From: JAHIJO01 sp964486075
Lineage (GTDB): Bacteria > Verrucomicrobiota > Kiritimatiellia > JAAZAB01
Reading direction: 5' to 3'
DNA: 12,957 nucleotides
NCBI GenBank assembly: GCA_964486075.1
Contig: CAZALU010000084.1
Location: forward strand, 1-12,957
In this document: positions 6,968 to 12,886 of the stretch, in pieces
Numbering within the stretch: the first letter of the stretch is position 1
Layout of the letters: each line of letters begins with the position of its first letter
Position numbers and translations under genes: made by a program
The notes under the pieces: model-generated
The model's database searches: none
What the model was told of the DNA's origin: nothing
Seen by the model: the letters and a program-made list of their open reading frames with translations, nothing else

Positions 6968-7047
6968 GTAGCCGACATCGATGATGTCGGTCTGTGTTCC
7001 CCAAGACCGCGCCCAATCCCGACCGCTCGGAGAGTCGGGACGGCTAC
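6968..7047. repeat. Cloverleaf-like palindromic repeat, copy 2
   Basis: Terminal inverted repeats GTAGCCG (6968-6974) and CGGCTAC (7041-7047) are perfect. Inside: left hairpin CCGACATC/GATGTCGG (6972-6990, perfect 8 bp), central GGTCT/AGACC (6989-6993 with 7004-7008), right CCCGAC/GTCGGG (7018-7023 with 7034-7039). This is the same three-arm plan as 1-60; the left part is nearly identical in sequence while the rest differs but still pairs. Nothing coding is visible in it. Confidence 0.75.
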
Positions 7048-7092
7048 AAAAGATTAGCCGGCTTGTCCGCCCCATTCGAAAAGCCTTTTAAC

Positions 7093-7119
7093 CGCAGATT
7101 ACGCCGATAACACGGATAT
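7093..7119. repeat. Three tandem degenerate 9-mers
   Basis: CGCAGATTA, CGCCGATAA and CACGGATAT follow one another without a gap, giving a consensus CRCnGATWW with period 9. They lie in the 270-base gap before lysA, about 80 bases upstream of its start. They may be a degenerate repeat or a binding-site array; the rest of the gap (7120-7199) is AT-rich, and I could not assign a convincing promoter there. Confidence 0.4.
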
Positions 7120-7199
7120 ATCAAAATATCCTTTCCGAGTAAGCTCTATAGTGTTTCAGACACATAACCTATTAGATTTATTGTTTACGGTGGCTGATA

Positions 7200-8465
7200 A
7201 TGCCTAAAAAAATCAATCCTGATGTTGTTTACCTACCCACGCCGGCTATCCGGCAGGCCACGCGCCGTTTCCCGACACCCTTCTTCCTGTATGAAGAATC
7301 CCTGATCCGGAACAATTGCCGGAGTTTCCGGGACACCTTCCGTAAATATTTTCCAACATTCGACCCGCTTTATGCCGTCAAGGCCAACACGAACCCGGCC
7401 CTGCTTAAGATAATTTTCTCGGAGGAGTTTGGAGCGGACGCATCCAGCGAAGCGGAGGTCTGGATCACGCGCCACTTGGGTGGGCGCGGCATGTACACAG
7501 GCAACTATACCACGCTTGAAGAATTTCGCTTCGTGATGAATGCCGGTGGATTCCGGATCAACCTGGACGACGCCAGCATGCTGCCCACGATCCGCCGCCT
7601 GGGCGCGCCCGCTTTTCTTTCCTTCCGCATCAACCCCGGCATCAGCCAGGGCGGCATGAAAAGCCTTTTACTGGCCGGCCCGGACGCCAAGTACGGAGTG
7701 CGGATACGGGATGCGGTGAGCGCCTACCGCAAGGCGCGCGCCATGGGAGTCAAGCATTTCGGAATTCACGCCATGACCGGCAGTAACGTGCTGGACGAAT
7801 CCTATTTTGCAACGGTTGCCGAAAATTTACTGGACATTGCCGGACGGCTGAAACACGACGCCGGCATTCTGATCGAACGCCTGAATATCGGCGGCGGCTT
7901 CGGCGTACCATACCGGCCGGAACAGAAGAGCCTGGACTTGGACGCCGTGGCCCGGGGCATCCGCAAGGTGTTCGACAGCCAATGCGCCCGCCATGGACTG
8001 CCGGAACCGGTGCTCATGGCGGAACCGGGGCGCTGGATCATGGCCGATACCGGCTGGCTGGTCGGGCGAGTGCATGTTATCAAGAAAAGCCACAAGACGT
8101 TTGTGGGAATTGACGCGGGCATGAACGACCTACCCCGCCCCGCCATCTACGACGCCTATCATCACCTGACCGTCGTCGGCAAGGCCGGATCCGGTCAAAG
8201 GCGCAAGGTGAACGTGGTTGGAAGGCTTTGCGAAAACAACGACCAGTTTGCCAGGAACCGGCTCCTGCCACCCATCCGGCTTGGCGACATCCTGGCCATT
8301 CACAACGCGGGCGCGCATGCTTATGCCATGGGGCATAACTATAACAACCGCCTGCGCAGCGCTGAAATACTTTTCACCCGGCAGGGCACCCTGAAGCTGA
8401 TCCGTCGGGCTGAAACCATCCGCGATCTTTTTCGTACCAGCGCGGCCGCATGCGGACTCGCATAA
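7200..8465 (+). CDS. lysA: Diaminopimelate decarboxylase, divergent subgroup
   Basis: This PLP fold type III decarboxylase converts meso-diaminopimelate to lysine. In 421 residues I see the PLP lysine Lys61 in YAVKANTNP, IGGGFGVPY (230-238), EPGRW (275-279) for phosphate binding, and the second active-site motif with Cys344-Glu345. Some motifs differ from textbook LysA: CENND replaces CESGD, GIHAMTGSN replaces the HIGSQ type, and GAHAYAMGHNYN carries His373 where most have Tyr. From memory a LysA subgroup with GAHG/CENND motifs exists, so this is probably a true LysA; an ornithine- or carboxynorspermidine-type decarboxylase is less likely given dapA and dapB downstream. GGTGG precedes the ATG at 7200. 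Confidence 0.85.
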   Translation: MPKKINPDVVYLPTPAIRQATRRFPTPFFLYEESLIRNNCRSFRDTFRKYFPTFDPLYAVKANTNPALLKIIFSEEFGADASSEAEVWITRHLGGRGMYTGNYTTLEEFRFVMNAGGFRINLDDASMLPTIRRLGAPAFLSFRINPGISQGGMKSLLLAGPDAKYGVRIRDAVSAYRKARAMGVKHFGIHAMTGSNVLDESYFATVAENLLDIAGRLKHDAGILIERLNIGGGFGVPYRPEQKSLDLDAVARGIRKVFDSQCARHGLPEPVLMAEPGRWIMADTGWLVGRVHVIKKSHKTFVGIDAGMNDLPRPAIYDAYHHLTVVGKAGSGQRRKVNVVGRLCENNDQFARNRLLPPIRLGDILAIHNAGAHAYAMGHNYNNRLRSAEILFTRQGTLKLIRRAETIRDLFRTSAAACGLA

Positions 8466-8574
8466 GGGTTATCACCCCGCGCATTCGGGAGCATCACGCA
8501 TAGGGCAGTGCTATTTTATCTGTTGGAAATGGACATGCACAGAGCTTCGCCCACGGCGCCACGGAGATTTATTC

Positions 8575-8603
8575 TTGACGCCCAAGAAGCAATACCCTAT
8601 TGA
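8575..8603 (+). promoter_or_regulatory. Possible dapA promoter
   Basis: TTGACG (8575-8580) and TATTGA (8598-8603) are separated by 17 bases in the 178-base gap between lysA and dapA. The -35 is good and the -10 poor. It would give a leader of about 35 bases. The rest of the gap (8466-8570) shows no gene or clear structure. Confidence 0.4.
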
Positions 8604-8643
8604 TCTTGGTTGAGCAGTAACCAATTTAAAAAGGAAAAGCAGT

Positions 8644-9510
8644 ATGTTCGAAGGTGCCTATACCGCTATTGTCACGCCCTTTAATTCCGATGGCAGTGTG
8701 GACTACGGCAAATTTCAAGCATTGATCGAACGTCAGATTCAAGGCGGCATGGATGGCATAGCGCCGGTCGGCACGACCGGTGAATCCCCCACCGTGGATT
8801 ACGCCGAGCATAACAAGCTGATCCAGGTGTCCGTGGAAACCTGCCGCGGGCGCATTAAAGTCATCGCCGGCACCGGCGCCAATTCCACCAGCGAAGCTCT
8901 GGAATTGACCCGCTTTGCCAAGGATGCCGGCGCGGATGGCACGCTGCAGGTTACGCCTTATTACAACAAGCCTAACCAGGAGGGGTTGTATCGGCATTTT
9001 TCAAGCATCGCGGATATAGGTCTGCCGGTGGTGCTTTACAACATTCCCGGGCGTACCGGAGTGGAAATAGCGCTGGACACGGTGGCTCGTCTCGCGCAAC
9101 ACCCGCACATTGTGGCCGTCAAGGAAGCCGCCGGTAACGTCAGCCGAGTAAGACAGATCCTGGCATTGTGCGACCTGTGCATTTTGTCCGGTGATGATCC
9201 GTTGGTGCTGCCCATGATGATCGCCGGCGGCAAGGGCGTGATCAGCGTGGCGTCCAATGTGCTTCCGCAAGCCGTGGCTGAAATGGTGCATGCCGCAGGC
9301 AAGGGCGACTGGGCCAAAGCCGCGCAGCTGCACGCACAGTATTTTAGGTTGTTCAGCGACATGTTCCTGGACACAAACCCAATTCCAGTGAAAGCAGCAC
9401 TGGCCCTGATGGGCGAGATCGAAGAAATATACCGCCTGCCGCTATGCCCAACCACTCCGGCAATCAAGGCCAAAATCGCGGAATGCCTGAAGATCTACAA
9501 GCTGTTGTGA
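8644..9510 (+). CDS. dapA: 4-hydroxy-tetrahydrodipicolinate synthase
   Basis: DapA condenses pyruvate with aspartate semialdehyde, the first committed step of diaminopimelate synthesis. The 288 residues follow the family's TIM-barrel pattern and length: PVGTTGESPT (41-50) with Thr44-Thr45, VTPYYNKP with Tyr107, Tyr132 and Arg137 in LYNIPGRTG, and the Schiff-base Lys160 in VAVKEAAGN. GDDPL and GGKGVISVASN are also in place. A good ribosome binding site (AAAAAGGAAAAG) precedes the ATG. It is followed by dapB after 86 bases. Confidence 0.96.
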   Translation: MFEGAYTAIVTPFNSDGSVDYGKFQALIERQIQGGMDGIAPVGTTGESPTVDYAEHNKLIQVSVETCRGRIKVIAGTGANSTSEALELTRFAKDAGADGTLQVTPYYNKPNQEGLYRHFSSIADIGLPVVLYNIPGRTGVEIALDTVARLAQHPHIVAVKEAAGNVSRVRQILALCDLCILSGDDPLVLPMMIAGGKGVISVASNVLPQAVAEMVHAAGKGDWAKAAQLHAQYFRLFSDMFLDTNPIPVKAALALMGEIEEIYRLPLCPTTPAIKAKIAECLKIYKLL

Positions 9511-9536
9511 TTTACGAAAACGGAATGTGGAAGATA

Positions 9537-9566
9537 GGGTTCAGGGGCAGGGAGTGGGGTTAAGGG
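9537..9566 (+). promoter_or_regulatory. G-quadruplex-capable run before dapB
   Basis: Five G-runs of three or four (9537-9539, 9544-9547, 9550-9552, 9556-9559, 9564-9566) are separated by loops of two to four bases, meeting the usual G-quadruplex rule on the coding strand. The first and last runs sit in a short direct repeat, AGGGTTCA. It ends 30 bases before the dapB ATG, where no clear Shine-Dalgarno sequence is seen. Confidence 0.55.
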
Positions 9567-9596
9567 TTCAAAAAGAAAAATCGGACAACAAAAATC

Positions 9597-10400
9597 ATGA
9601 TTAAAATTGCCATACTAGGCGCGGCGGGCCGCATGGGCCAGGCCCTGATCCGTTGCTCCCGAAACATGCCCGATCTCAAGGTTGTTGCCGCCCTTGAATC
9701 CGAGCAATGCCCACTGCTGGGCAAGGACGCCGGCATCGTCGCCGGCGTTGCCGATATTGGGGTGCCGCTGCACGCCGATACGCGCAAGGCAGTGCATGCG
9801 GCGAATGTGCTGATCGATTTCAGTTTTCCTTCCGTCACGCTTAAACATGTCCAGTTGGCCGGCGAACTAAAAAAAAGCATGGTCATCGGAACCACCGGGC
9901 TGAATGATAATGATGCCGAGAGCATTCGCCGGACAGCGCTCGACATACCCGTGGTCTGGTCCCCCAATATGAGCCTTGGAGTCAATCTGCTGTTTGCCAT
10001 GGTCGAGCAAACGGCCCGGCGCTTGGCCGCCTATGACGTGGAAATCATCGAAACGCACCATCAGCATAAAAAAGATGCTCCCAGCGGGACCGCCTTGCAC
10101 CTGGCCAAGACAGTGGCGGCGGCGCGCGGTGTCGCACTGGACAATGTCGTCACACATGGACGCCAAGGGATGATGGGCGAACGGCCATTGGGCCAGATTG
10201 GCGTGCATTCAATCCGCGCAGGAGATGTCGTCGGCGACCATACCGTGATATTTGCGACGAACGGCGAGCGCCTGGAACTGACCCATCGCGCAAGCAGTCG
10301 CGACTGCCTTGCCATGGGCGCGCTCCATGCTGCGGAATGGGTCAACGGGCATGCCCCGGGGCTGTTCAGCATGCAGAACGTTTTGGGAATTATTGCTTGA
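9597..10400 (+). CDS. dapB: 4-hydroxy-tetrahydrodipicolinate reductase
   Basis: DapB reduces the DapA product with NAD(P)H. The 267-residue protein begins with the Rossmann motif ILGAAGRMG (6-14), has IGTTGLN (97-103), SPNMSLGVN, and the catalytic/substrate motif ETHHQHKKDAPSGTA (152-165), with His154, His155 and Lys158 as the expected key residues. FATNGERLELTHRASSR and the C-terminal LFSMQNVLG are also typical. The start is set by the N-terminal motif; a purine-rich stretch precedes it but there is no strong ribosome binding site. No dapL, dapF or dapD-type gene is in the window, so the remaining steps are encoded elsewhere. Confidence 0.96.
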   Translation: MIKIAILGAAGRMGQALIRCSRNMPDLKVVAALESEQCPLLGKDAGIVAGVADIGVPLHADTRKAVHAANVLIDFSFPSVTLKHVQLAGELKKSMVIGTTGLNDNDAESIRRTALDIPVVWSPNMSLGVNLLFAMVEQTARRLAAYDVEIIETHHQHKKDAPSGTALHLAKTVAAARGVALDNVVTHGRQGMMGERPLGQIGVHSIRAGDVVGDHTVIFATNGERLELTHRASSRDCLAMGALHAAEWVNGHAPGLFSMQNVLGIIA

Positions 10401-10489
10401 TATGGCTTCTGTATACCTGCCCGCTTATGTAAACCGACCGCTTGCTAATTGATCGCGCATCGTCCTTAAAGAATCAAGGTGAACTGCTT

Positions 10490-10993
10490 ATGGAAATCGG
10501 AATTAGTCTAGGCGCCAACATGGGGGATCGACTGGGGCAACTGACCCAGGCCAAAAAAATGATCCTAGCCCTGCCCGGCATCAAGTTTTTAGCTCAATCT
10601 CCGGTCTATGAGACCGAACCGGTGGATGTGCTGTCTGAATTCAGCCATCTAACTTTTCTTAACGCCATTTTGATTATCGAGACTCTGATATCCACCCACC
10701 AGATGATGAACATGTTTCATTTTATCGAACAGAAAGTTGGACGGATCCCCAGCCCGGTGGTCAACGCCCCGCGCCCGGCGGATATCGACATCATCTACGC
10801 CGACCAACTGCTTATCGATGAAGCGCATATCGTGATCCCTCATCCACGCTGGTCCATCCGGCGTTTCGTGTTGCAGCCCTTATGCGACGTGCGACCCGAA
10901 TTGCATATTCCCGGTCAATCCGGCACGATCACCGAGGTGCTGGCCCAACTGCAGGATCCGGCCAAGGTAACCTTGTTCACGAAAACCTGGTAG
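10490..10993 (+). CDS. folK: 6-hydroxymethyl-7,8-dihydropterin pyrophosphokinase
   Basis: FolK transfers pyrophosphate from ATP to 6-hydroxymethyl-dihydropterin in folate synthesis. The 167-residue protein starts with ISLGANMGDR (4-14 region), has SPVYETEP (37-44), and the metal-binding motif PRPADIDIIY with Asp98 and Asp100, then IPHPRWSIRRFVLQPL (116-131). The usual RWGPRTLDLD reads VVNAPRPADID here, so the loop before the aspartates is divergent. The ATG at 10490 is preferred because AAGGTGA lies 8 bases upstream and homologs start there; a TTG at 10442 is in frame but lacks support. It follows dapB by 89 bases. Confidence 0.92.
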   Translation: MEIGISLGANMGDRLGQLTQAKKMILALPGIKFLAQSPVYETEPVDVLSEFSHLTFLNAILIIETLISTHQMMNMFHFIEQKVGRIPSPVVNAPRPADIDIIYADQLLIDEAHIVIPHPRWSIRRFVLQPLCDVRPELHIPGQSGTITEVLAQLQDPAKVTLFTKTW

Positions 10994-10995
10994 CC

Positions 10996-11086
10996 GCGAG
11001 GAACAGAACAATGAATGCTACGTGGCAACCACCGCTTCAGTCGGGAGGCAGGGTGTGATTTGGAAGACAACGTAGCACGTCCTCGC
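10996..11086. repeat. Large imperfect inverted repeat between convergent folK and yjbQ
   Basis: GCGAGGA (10996-11002) pairs with TCCTCGC (11080-11086), and inside it GCTACGT (11017-11023) pairs with ACGTAGC (11070-11076). The arms are unevenly spaced (14 bases on the left, 3 on the right). It fills most of the gap between two convergent genes. It may separate their transcripts or be another member of the genome's palindromic repeats; it lacks a clear U-run. Confidence 0.6.
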
Positions 11087-11102
11087 AGACGTATCAAAAC
11101 CG

Positions 11103-11519
11103 TCACTCCCCGATAATCTTGACCAGCACCCTTTTCCTCCGCTTCCCGTCAAACTCGCCGTAGAATATCTGCTCCCAAGGGCCAAAGTCCAGCTTGCCGC
11201 CGGTCACGGCTACCACGACCTCCCGGCCCATGATGGAACGCTTGAGATGGGCATCAGCATTATCCTCTGCCCCATTATGGGCGTATTGCGAATGGGGCTT
11301 TTCCGGTGCCAGTTTTTCCAGCCACTTCTCGAAATCGGCGTGCAGGCCGCTCTCGTCGTCGTTGATAAACACGCTCGCGGTTATGTGCATCGCGTTAACC
11401 AGTATGAGGCCATCGCGGATGCCGCTATCAGCCAGGCACCGCTCCACATCCGGCGTAATGTTGACAAACCCGCGCCTGCTCGGAATCTCAAACCAGAGTT
11501 CTTTTCGATAGGATTTCAT
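11103..11519 (-). CDS. yjbQ: YjbQ/UPF0047 family protein
   Basis: The 138-residue protein matches the UPF0047 family in length and motifs: LVNAMHITASVFIND (40-53), YAHNGAEDNADAHLKRSIMG (79-98) with conserved His45 and His91, VTGGKLDFGPWEQIFYGEFDG (105-125) and the terminal RRKRVLVKIIG. A member in E. coli has weak thiamin phosphate synthase activity, but the biological role of the family is uncertain. The ATG at 11519 is chosen because homologs begin here and AAGGGGAAA lies upstream; the frame is open to 11636 without support. It is divergent from the cysteine-rich gene at 11604. Confidence 0.92.
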   Translation of the reverse strand: MKSYRKELWFEIPSRRGFVNITPDVERCLADSGIRDGLILVNAMHITASVFINDDESGLHADFEKWLEKLAPEKPHSQYAHNGAEDNADAHLKRSIMGREVVVAVTGGKLDFGPWEQIFYGEFDGKRRKRVLVKIIGE

Positions 11520-11561
11520 ATTTATGTTTCCCCTTCCCTTTAATGAAGCATATCCAAAACG

Positions 11562-11567
11562 TATAAT
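11562..11567 (+). promoter_or_regulatory. Possible -10 box of the cysteine-rich gene
   Basis: A perfect TATAAT lies 36 bases before the ATG at 11604. The best -35 at 17 bases' spacing is TTTAAT (11539-11544), a poor match. The region also carries two AGGAG runs; the second (AAAAGGAG, about 8 bases before the ATG) is the one that sets the start. Confidence 0.4.
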
Positions 11568-11603
11568 AAAGTAAGGAGCAATAATATAAAAGGAGATTTT
11601 ACC

Positions 11604-11813
11604 ATGAACACCATGACTATTCAACAACGTCAGCAAGAAAGACTATTGCAGGTCAAAAGAGACGCGCCATCCTGCGTCAAAACATTTGAGAAAGCCTATG
11701 TTGGCCGGTCAAAGCAGGCAGCGATCAAATCTTTCTGTCTGGAGTGCATTGGATTCGAGAGGTCGGAAATCAGGAATTGCACCGCACCGGCCTGCCCTCT
11801 TTGTTCCGTATAA
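11604..11813 (+). CDS. Small cysteine-rich phage-type protein, probably zinc-binding
   Basis: This 69-residue protein ends in a cysteine cluster: Cys45-LE-Cys48, Cys59, Cys64 and Cys67 in the pattern CLECIGFERSEIRNCTAPACPLC. Small proteins with CLECxGxxRxEVxxCTxxxCPL endings are familiar from prophages and phage-rich metagenome contigs (memory, not a search); a metal-binding, perhaps DNA-binding, role is inferred. An excellent ribosome binding site (AAAAGGAG) precedes the ATG. Relatives usually continue past CPL with a few aromatic and basic residues (PYRP-like), whereas this one stops at CSV, and a polymerase fragment starts right behind in another frame. The 3' end may therefore be damaged by the same event. 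Confidence 0.7.
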   Translation: MNTMTIQQRQQERLLQVKRDAPSCVKTFEKAYVGRSKQAAIKSFCLECIGFERSEIRNCTAPACPLCSV

Positions 11814-11814
11814 C

Positions 11815-12045
11815 ACCCATGACGGAAAATTGCTTTCATGGATGGTTCAGGGAACCGTCGCGGACATTCTCAACTACGTCACAAACGAATTACTGGACAG
11901 GGAACAGTCGGATAGCTGGAAGGTTCTTTATCCCGTCCATGATAGCATCATAGTAATCGCAAAACGCGATTGCTCGGAGGAGGTAGCCGCTCTGATGAAA
12001 AATGCGACTGAACATTACGGTATTGCGCTGGAAACGAAGCACAAA
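11815..12045 (+). pseudogene. C-terminal fragment of a family A (phage-like) DNA polymerase
   Basis: The translated stretch reads HDGKLLSWMVQGTVADILNY, then a short spacer and LYPVHDSIIVIAKRDCSEEV, then AALMKNATEHYGIALETKHK. This matches the order seen at the end of family A polymerases: QGTxAD helix, motif C (VHDE-type; here VHDS), EEV helix and the final PLxVDxK-like strand. The upstream polymerase and exonuclease parts, including motifs A and B, are missing. There is no start codon or ribosome binding site of its own, and the reading frame differs from the cysteine-rich gene it abuts. I read it as a phage gene remnant left by a deletion. The open frame continues to 12360 but has no recognisable content beyond about 12045. 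Confidence 0.65.
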
Positions 12046-12057
12046 GTAAAGCAGTCC

Positions 12058-12113
12058 ACCTGTACGGAAAACCGTATGGACGAAACTGCCCCTACCTGTA
12101 CGGAAAACCGTAT
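12058..12113. repeat. 20-base direct repeat, each copy a hairpin
   Basis: ACCTGTACGGAAAACCGTAT occurs at 12058-12077 and 12094-12113, identical, 36 bases apart. Each copy holds the palindrome TACGG-AAAA-CCGTA. Downstream, CCAGCCC (12144-12150) pairs with GGGCTGG (12164-12170). The repeat sits in the unassigned stretch 12046-12268 between the polymerase fragment and the DUF5681-like ORF, where I see no convincing gene. Confidence 0.6.
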
Positions 12114-12268
12114 CCCTATATATCAGATCCCTGCGCCTGTCACCCAGCCCTCCGTCAGTGCCGGGGCTGGTTCATGCCGCTTGAGAGGGATTGACCAGTC
12201 CAGTGAGACAATGAGCGCTCGAATTTTGGCCCGAGCGAAACGAAACCAAACACAACGGGGGGTGAACC

Positions 12269-12619
12269 ATGAGCACTACGTCACTGATAAGCAGAAGAGT
12301 ATCACAGGGCGGCAAGGCGAATTTGAAGCCGTGGCGTCCGGGGCAAATGAAACCGATTGAACGCAACGCAAAGGGCCAATGGCTGCCGGGAATATCCGGC
12401 CATCCAGCCGGCAGGCCAAGGGGCGCAAAGGACAGATGGTTTATAAAACGGCGGTTGAGGTGGAGTTTTCGACCGTTGAGCACCACACAGAAAGCCGAGC
12501 TTACAAGCCGCCTCGGGAAGTATGCACAACGCGGCCACGGCGGGCCTGGCCGTCCGCGTGGAGGCTATTTAGACCGCTTGTGGTATAGCTTGTTAAACAA
12601 CGGGAATAACCTGCAATAA
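12269..12619 (+). CDS. DUF5681-like phage protein, possibly frameshifted
   Basis: Residues about 24-56 of this 116-residue ORF (RPGQMKPIERNAKGQW, LPGISGHPAGRPRGAKDR) match the N-terminal pattern of DUF5681 proteins (GxFxPGxSGNPxGRPxGxKxK), often encoded next to phage terminase or packaging genes. GGGGGGTGAACC before the ATG is a good ribosome binding site. After GAKDRW the sequence becomes basic and not family-like; another frame carries MHNAATAGLAVRVEAI ending at a TAG near 12581, which reads more like a helical protein end. The ORF may thus be a decayed gene with a frameshift. Its 3' end overlaps a minus-strand small gene. Confidence 0.5.
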   Translation: MSTTSLISRRVSQGGKANLKPWRPGQMKPIERNAKGQWLPGISGHPAGRPRGAKDRWFIKRRLRWSFRPLSTTQKAELTSRLGKYAQRGHGGPGRPRGGYLDRLWYSLLNNGNNLQ

Positions 12620-12745
12620 CAGGGCAGAAAGCATGAAGGCCGTTGGTGGGTAACGAAAAAAACGTTGCCATAAACGATGGAGCAGGCAGGCGCCGAGCAG
12701 GATTACGATAATGATGAACAGAAGTTTATGGGCGCTTAGAATCAT
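12593..12745 (-). CDS. Putative 50-residue membrane peptide
   Basis: A minus-strand ATG at 12745 lies 6 bases behind AGGAAGGG, an excellent ribosome binding site. The frame encodes 50 residues: MILSAHK, a hydrophobic stretch LLFIIIVILLGACLL (8-22), a basic segment HRLWQRFFRY (23-32), then a second hydrophobic stretch AFMLSALLLQVIPVV (36-50). This is the layout of a small hairpin or single-span membrane peptide. I do not recognise it. It lies downstream of, and in the same direction as, the integrase end at 12887, and it overlaps the last 27 bases of the DUF5681-like ORF on the other strand. Confidence 0.55.
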   Translation of the reverse strand: MILSAHKLLFIIIVILLGACLLHRLWQRFFRYPPTAFMLSALLLQVIPVV

Positions 12746-12782
12746 GTTTTTCCCTTCCTGAATATATGCCGCGGCTTCAGCT

Positions 12783-12830
12783 GGCGAGTACCGACTCTCC
12801 GCGAGGTCAGAACGCGCAATCGCTTGTTCT
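12783..12830. other. Two adjacent hairpins between integrase and small membrane gene
   Basis: GGCGAGT/ACTCTCC (12783-12800, one mismatch) and AGAAC(12809-12813)/GTTCT(12826-12830) with an inner CG/CG pair form two neighbouring stems in the 141-base gap after the integrase stop. Neither has a U-run, and neither fits the attC core pattern (RYYYAAC...GTTRRRY), so I call neither a terminator nor a recombination site. Confidence 0.35.
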
Positions 12831-12886
12831 TAATTCCTATTTCCAGGGAAACCCAAACCCACCTTCTAATTTCTGATTCTATCAAA

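Noticed and set aside
6930..7199. Lysine riboswitch before lysA
   Set aside because: The gap is filled by repeats and AT-rich sequence; I see none of the conserved multi-helix lysine aptamer features.
11520..11636. 39-residue N-terminal extension of YjbQ
   Set aside because: It overlaps the divergent promoter and ribosome binding site of the cysteine-rich gene, and family members begin at the internal ATG.
12058..12113. CRISPR array
   Set aside because: Only two 20-base copies with a 16-base gap, no cas genes, no leader; too few and too short.
12620..12886. attC or attI recombination site next to the integrase
   Set aside because: A GGTAACG...CGTTGCC stem near 12650 and the AGAAC...GTTCT stem were compared with RYYYAAC/GTTRRRY; neither fits both halves.
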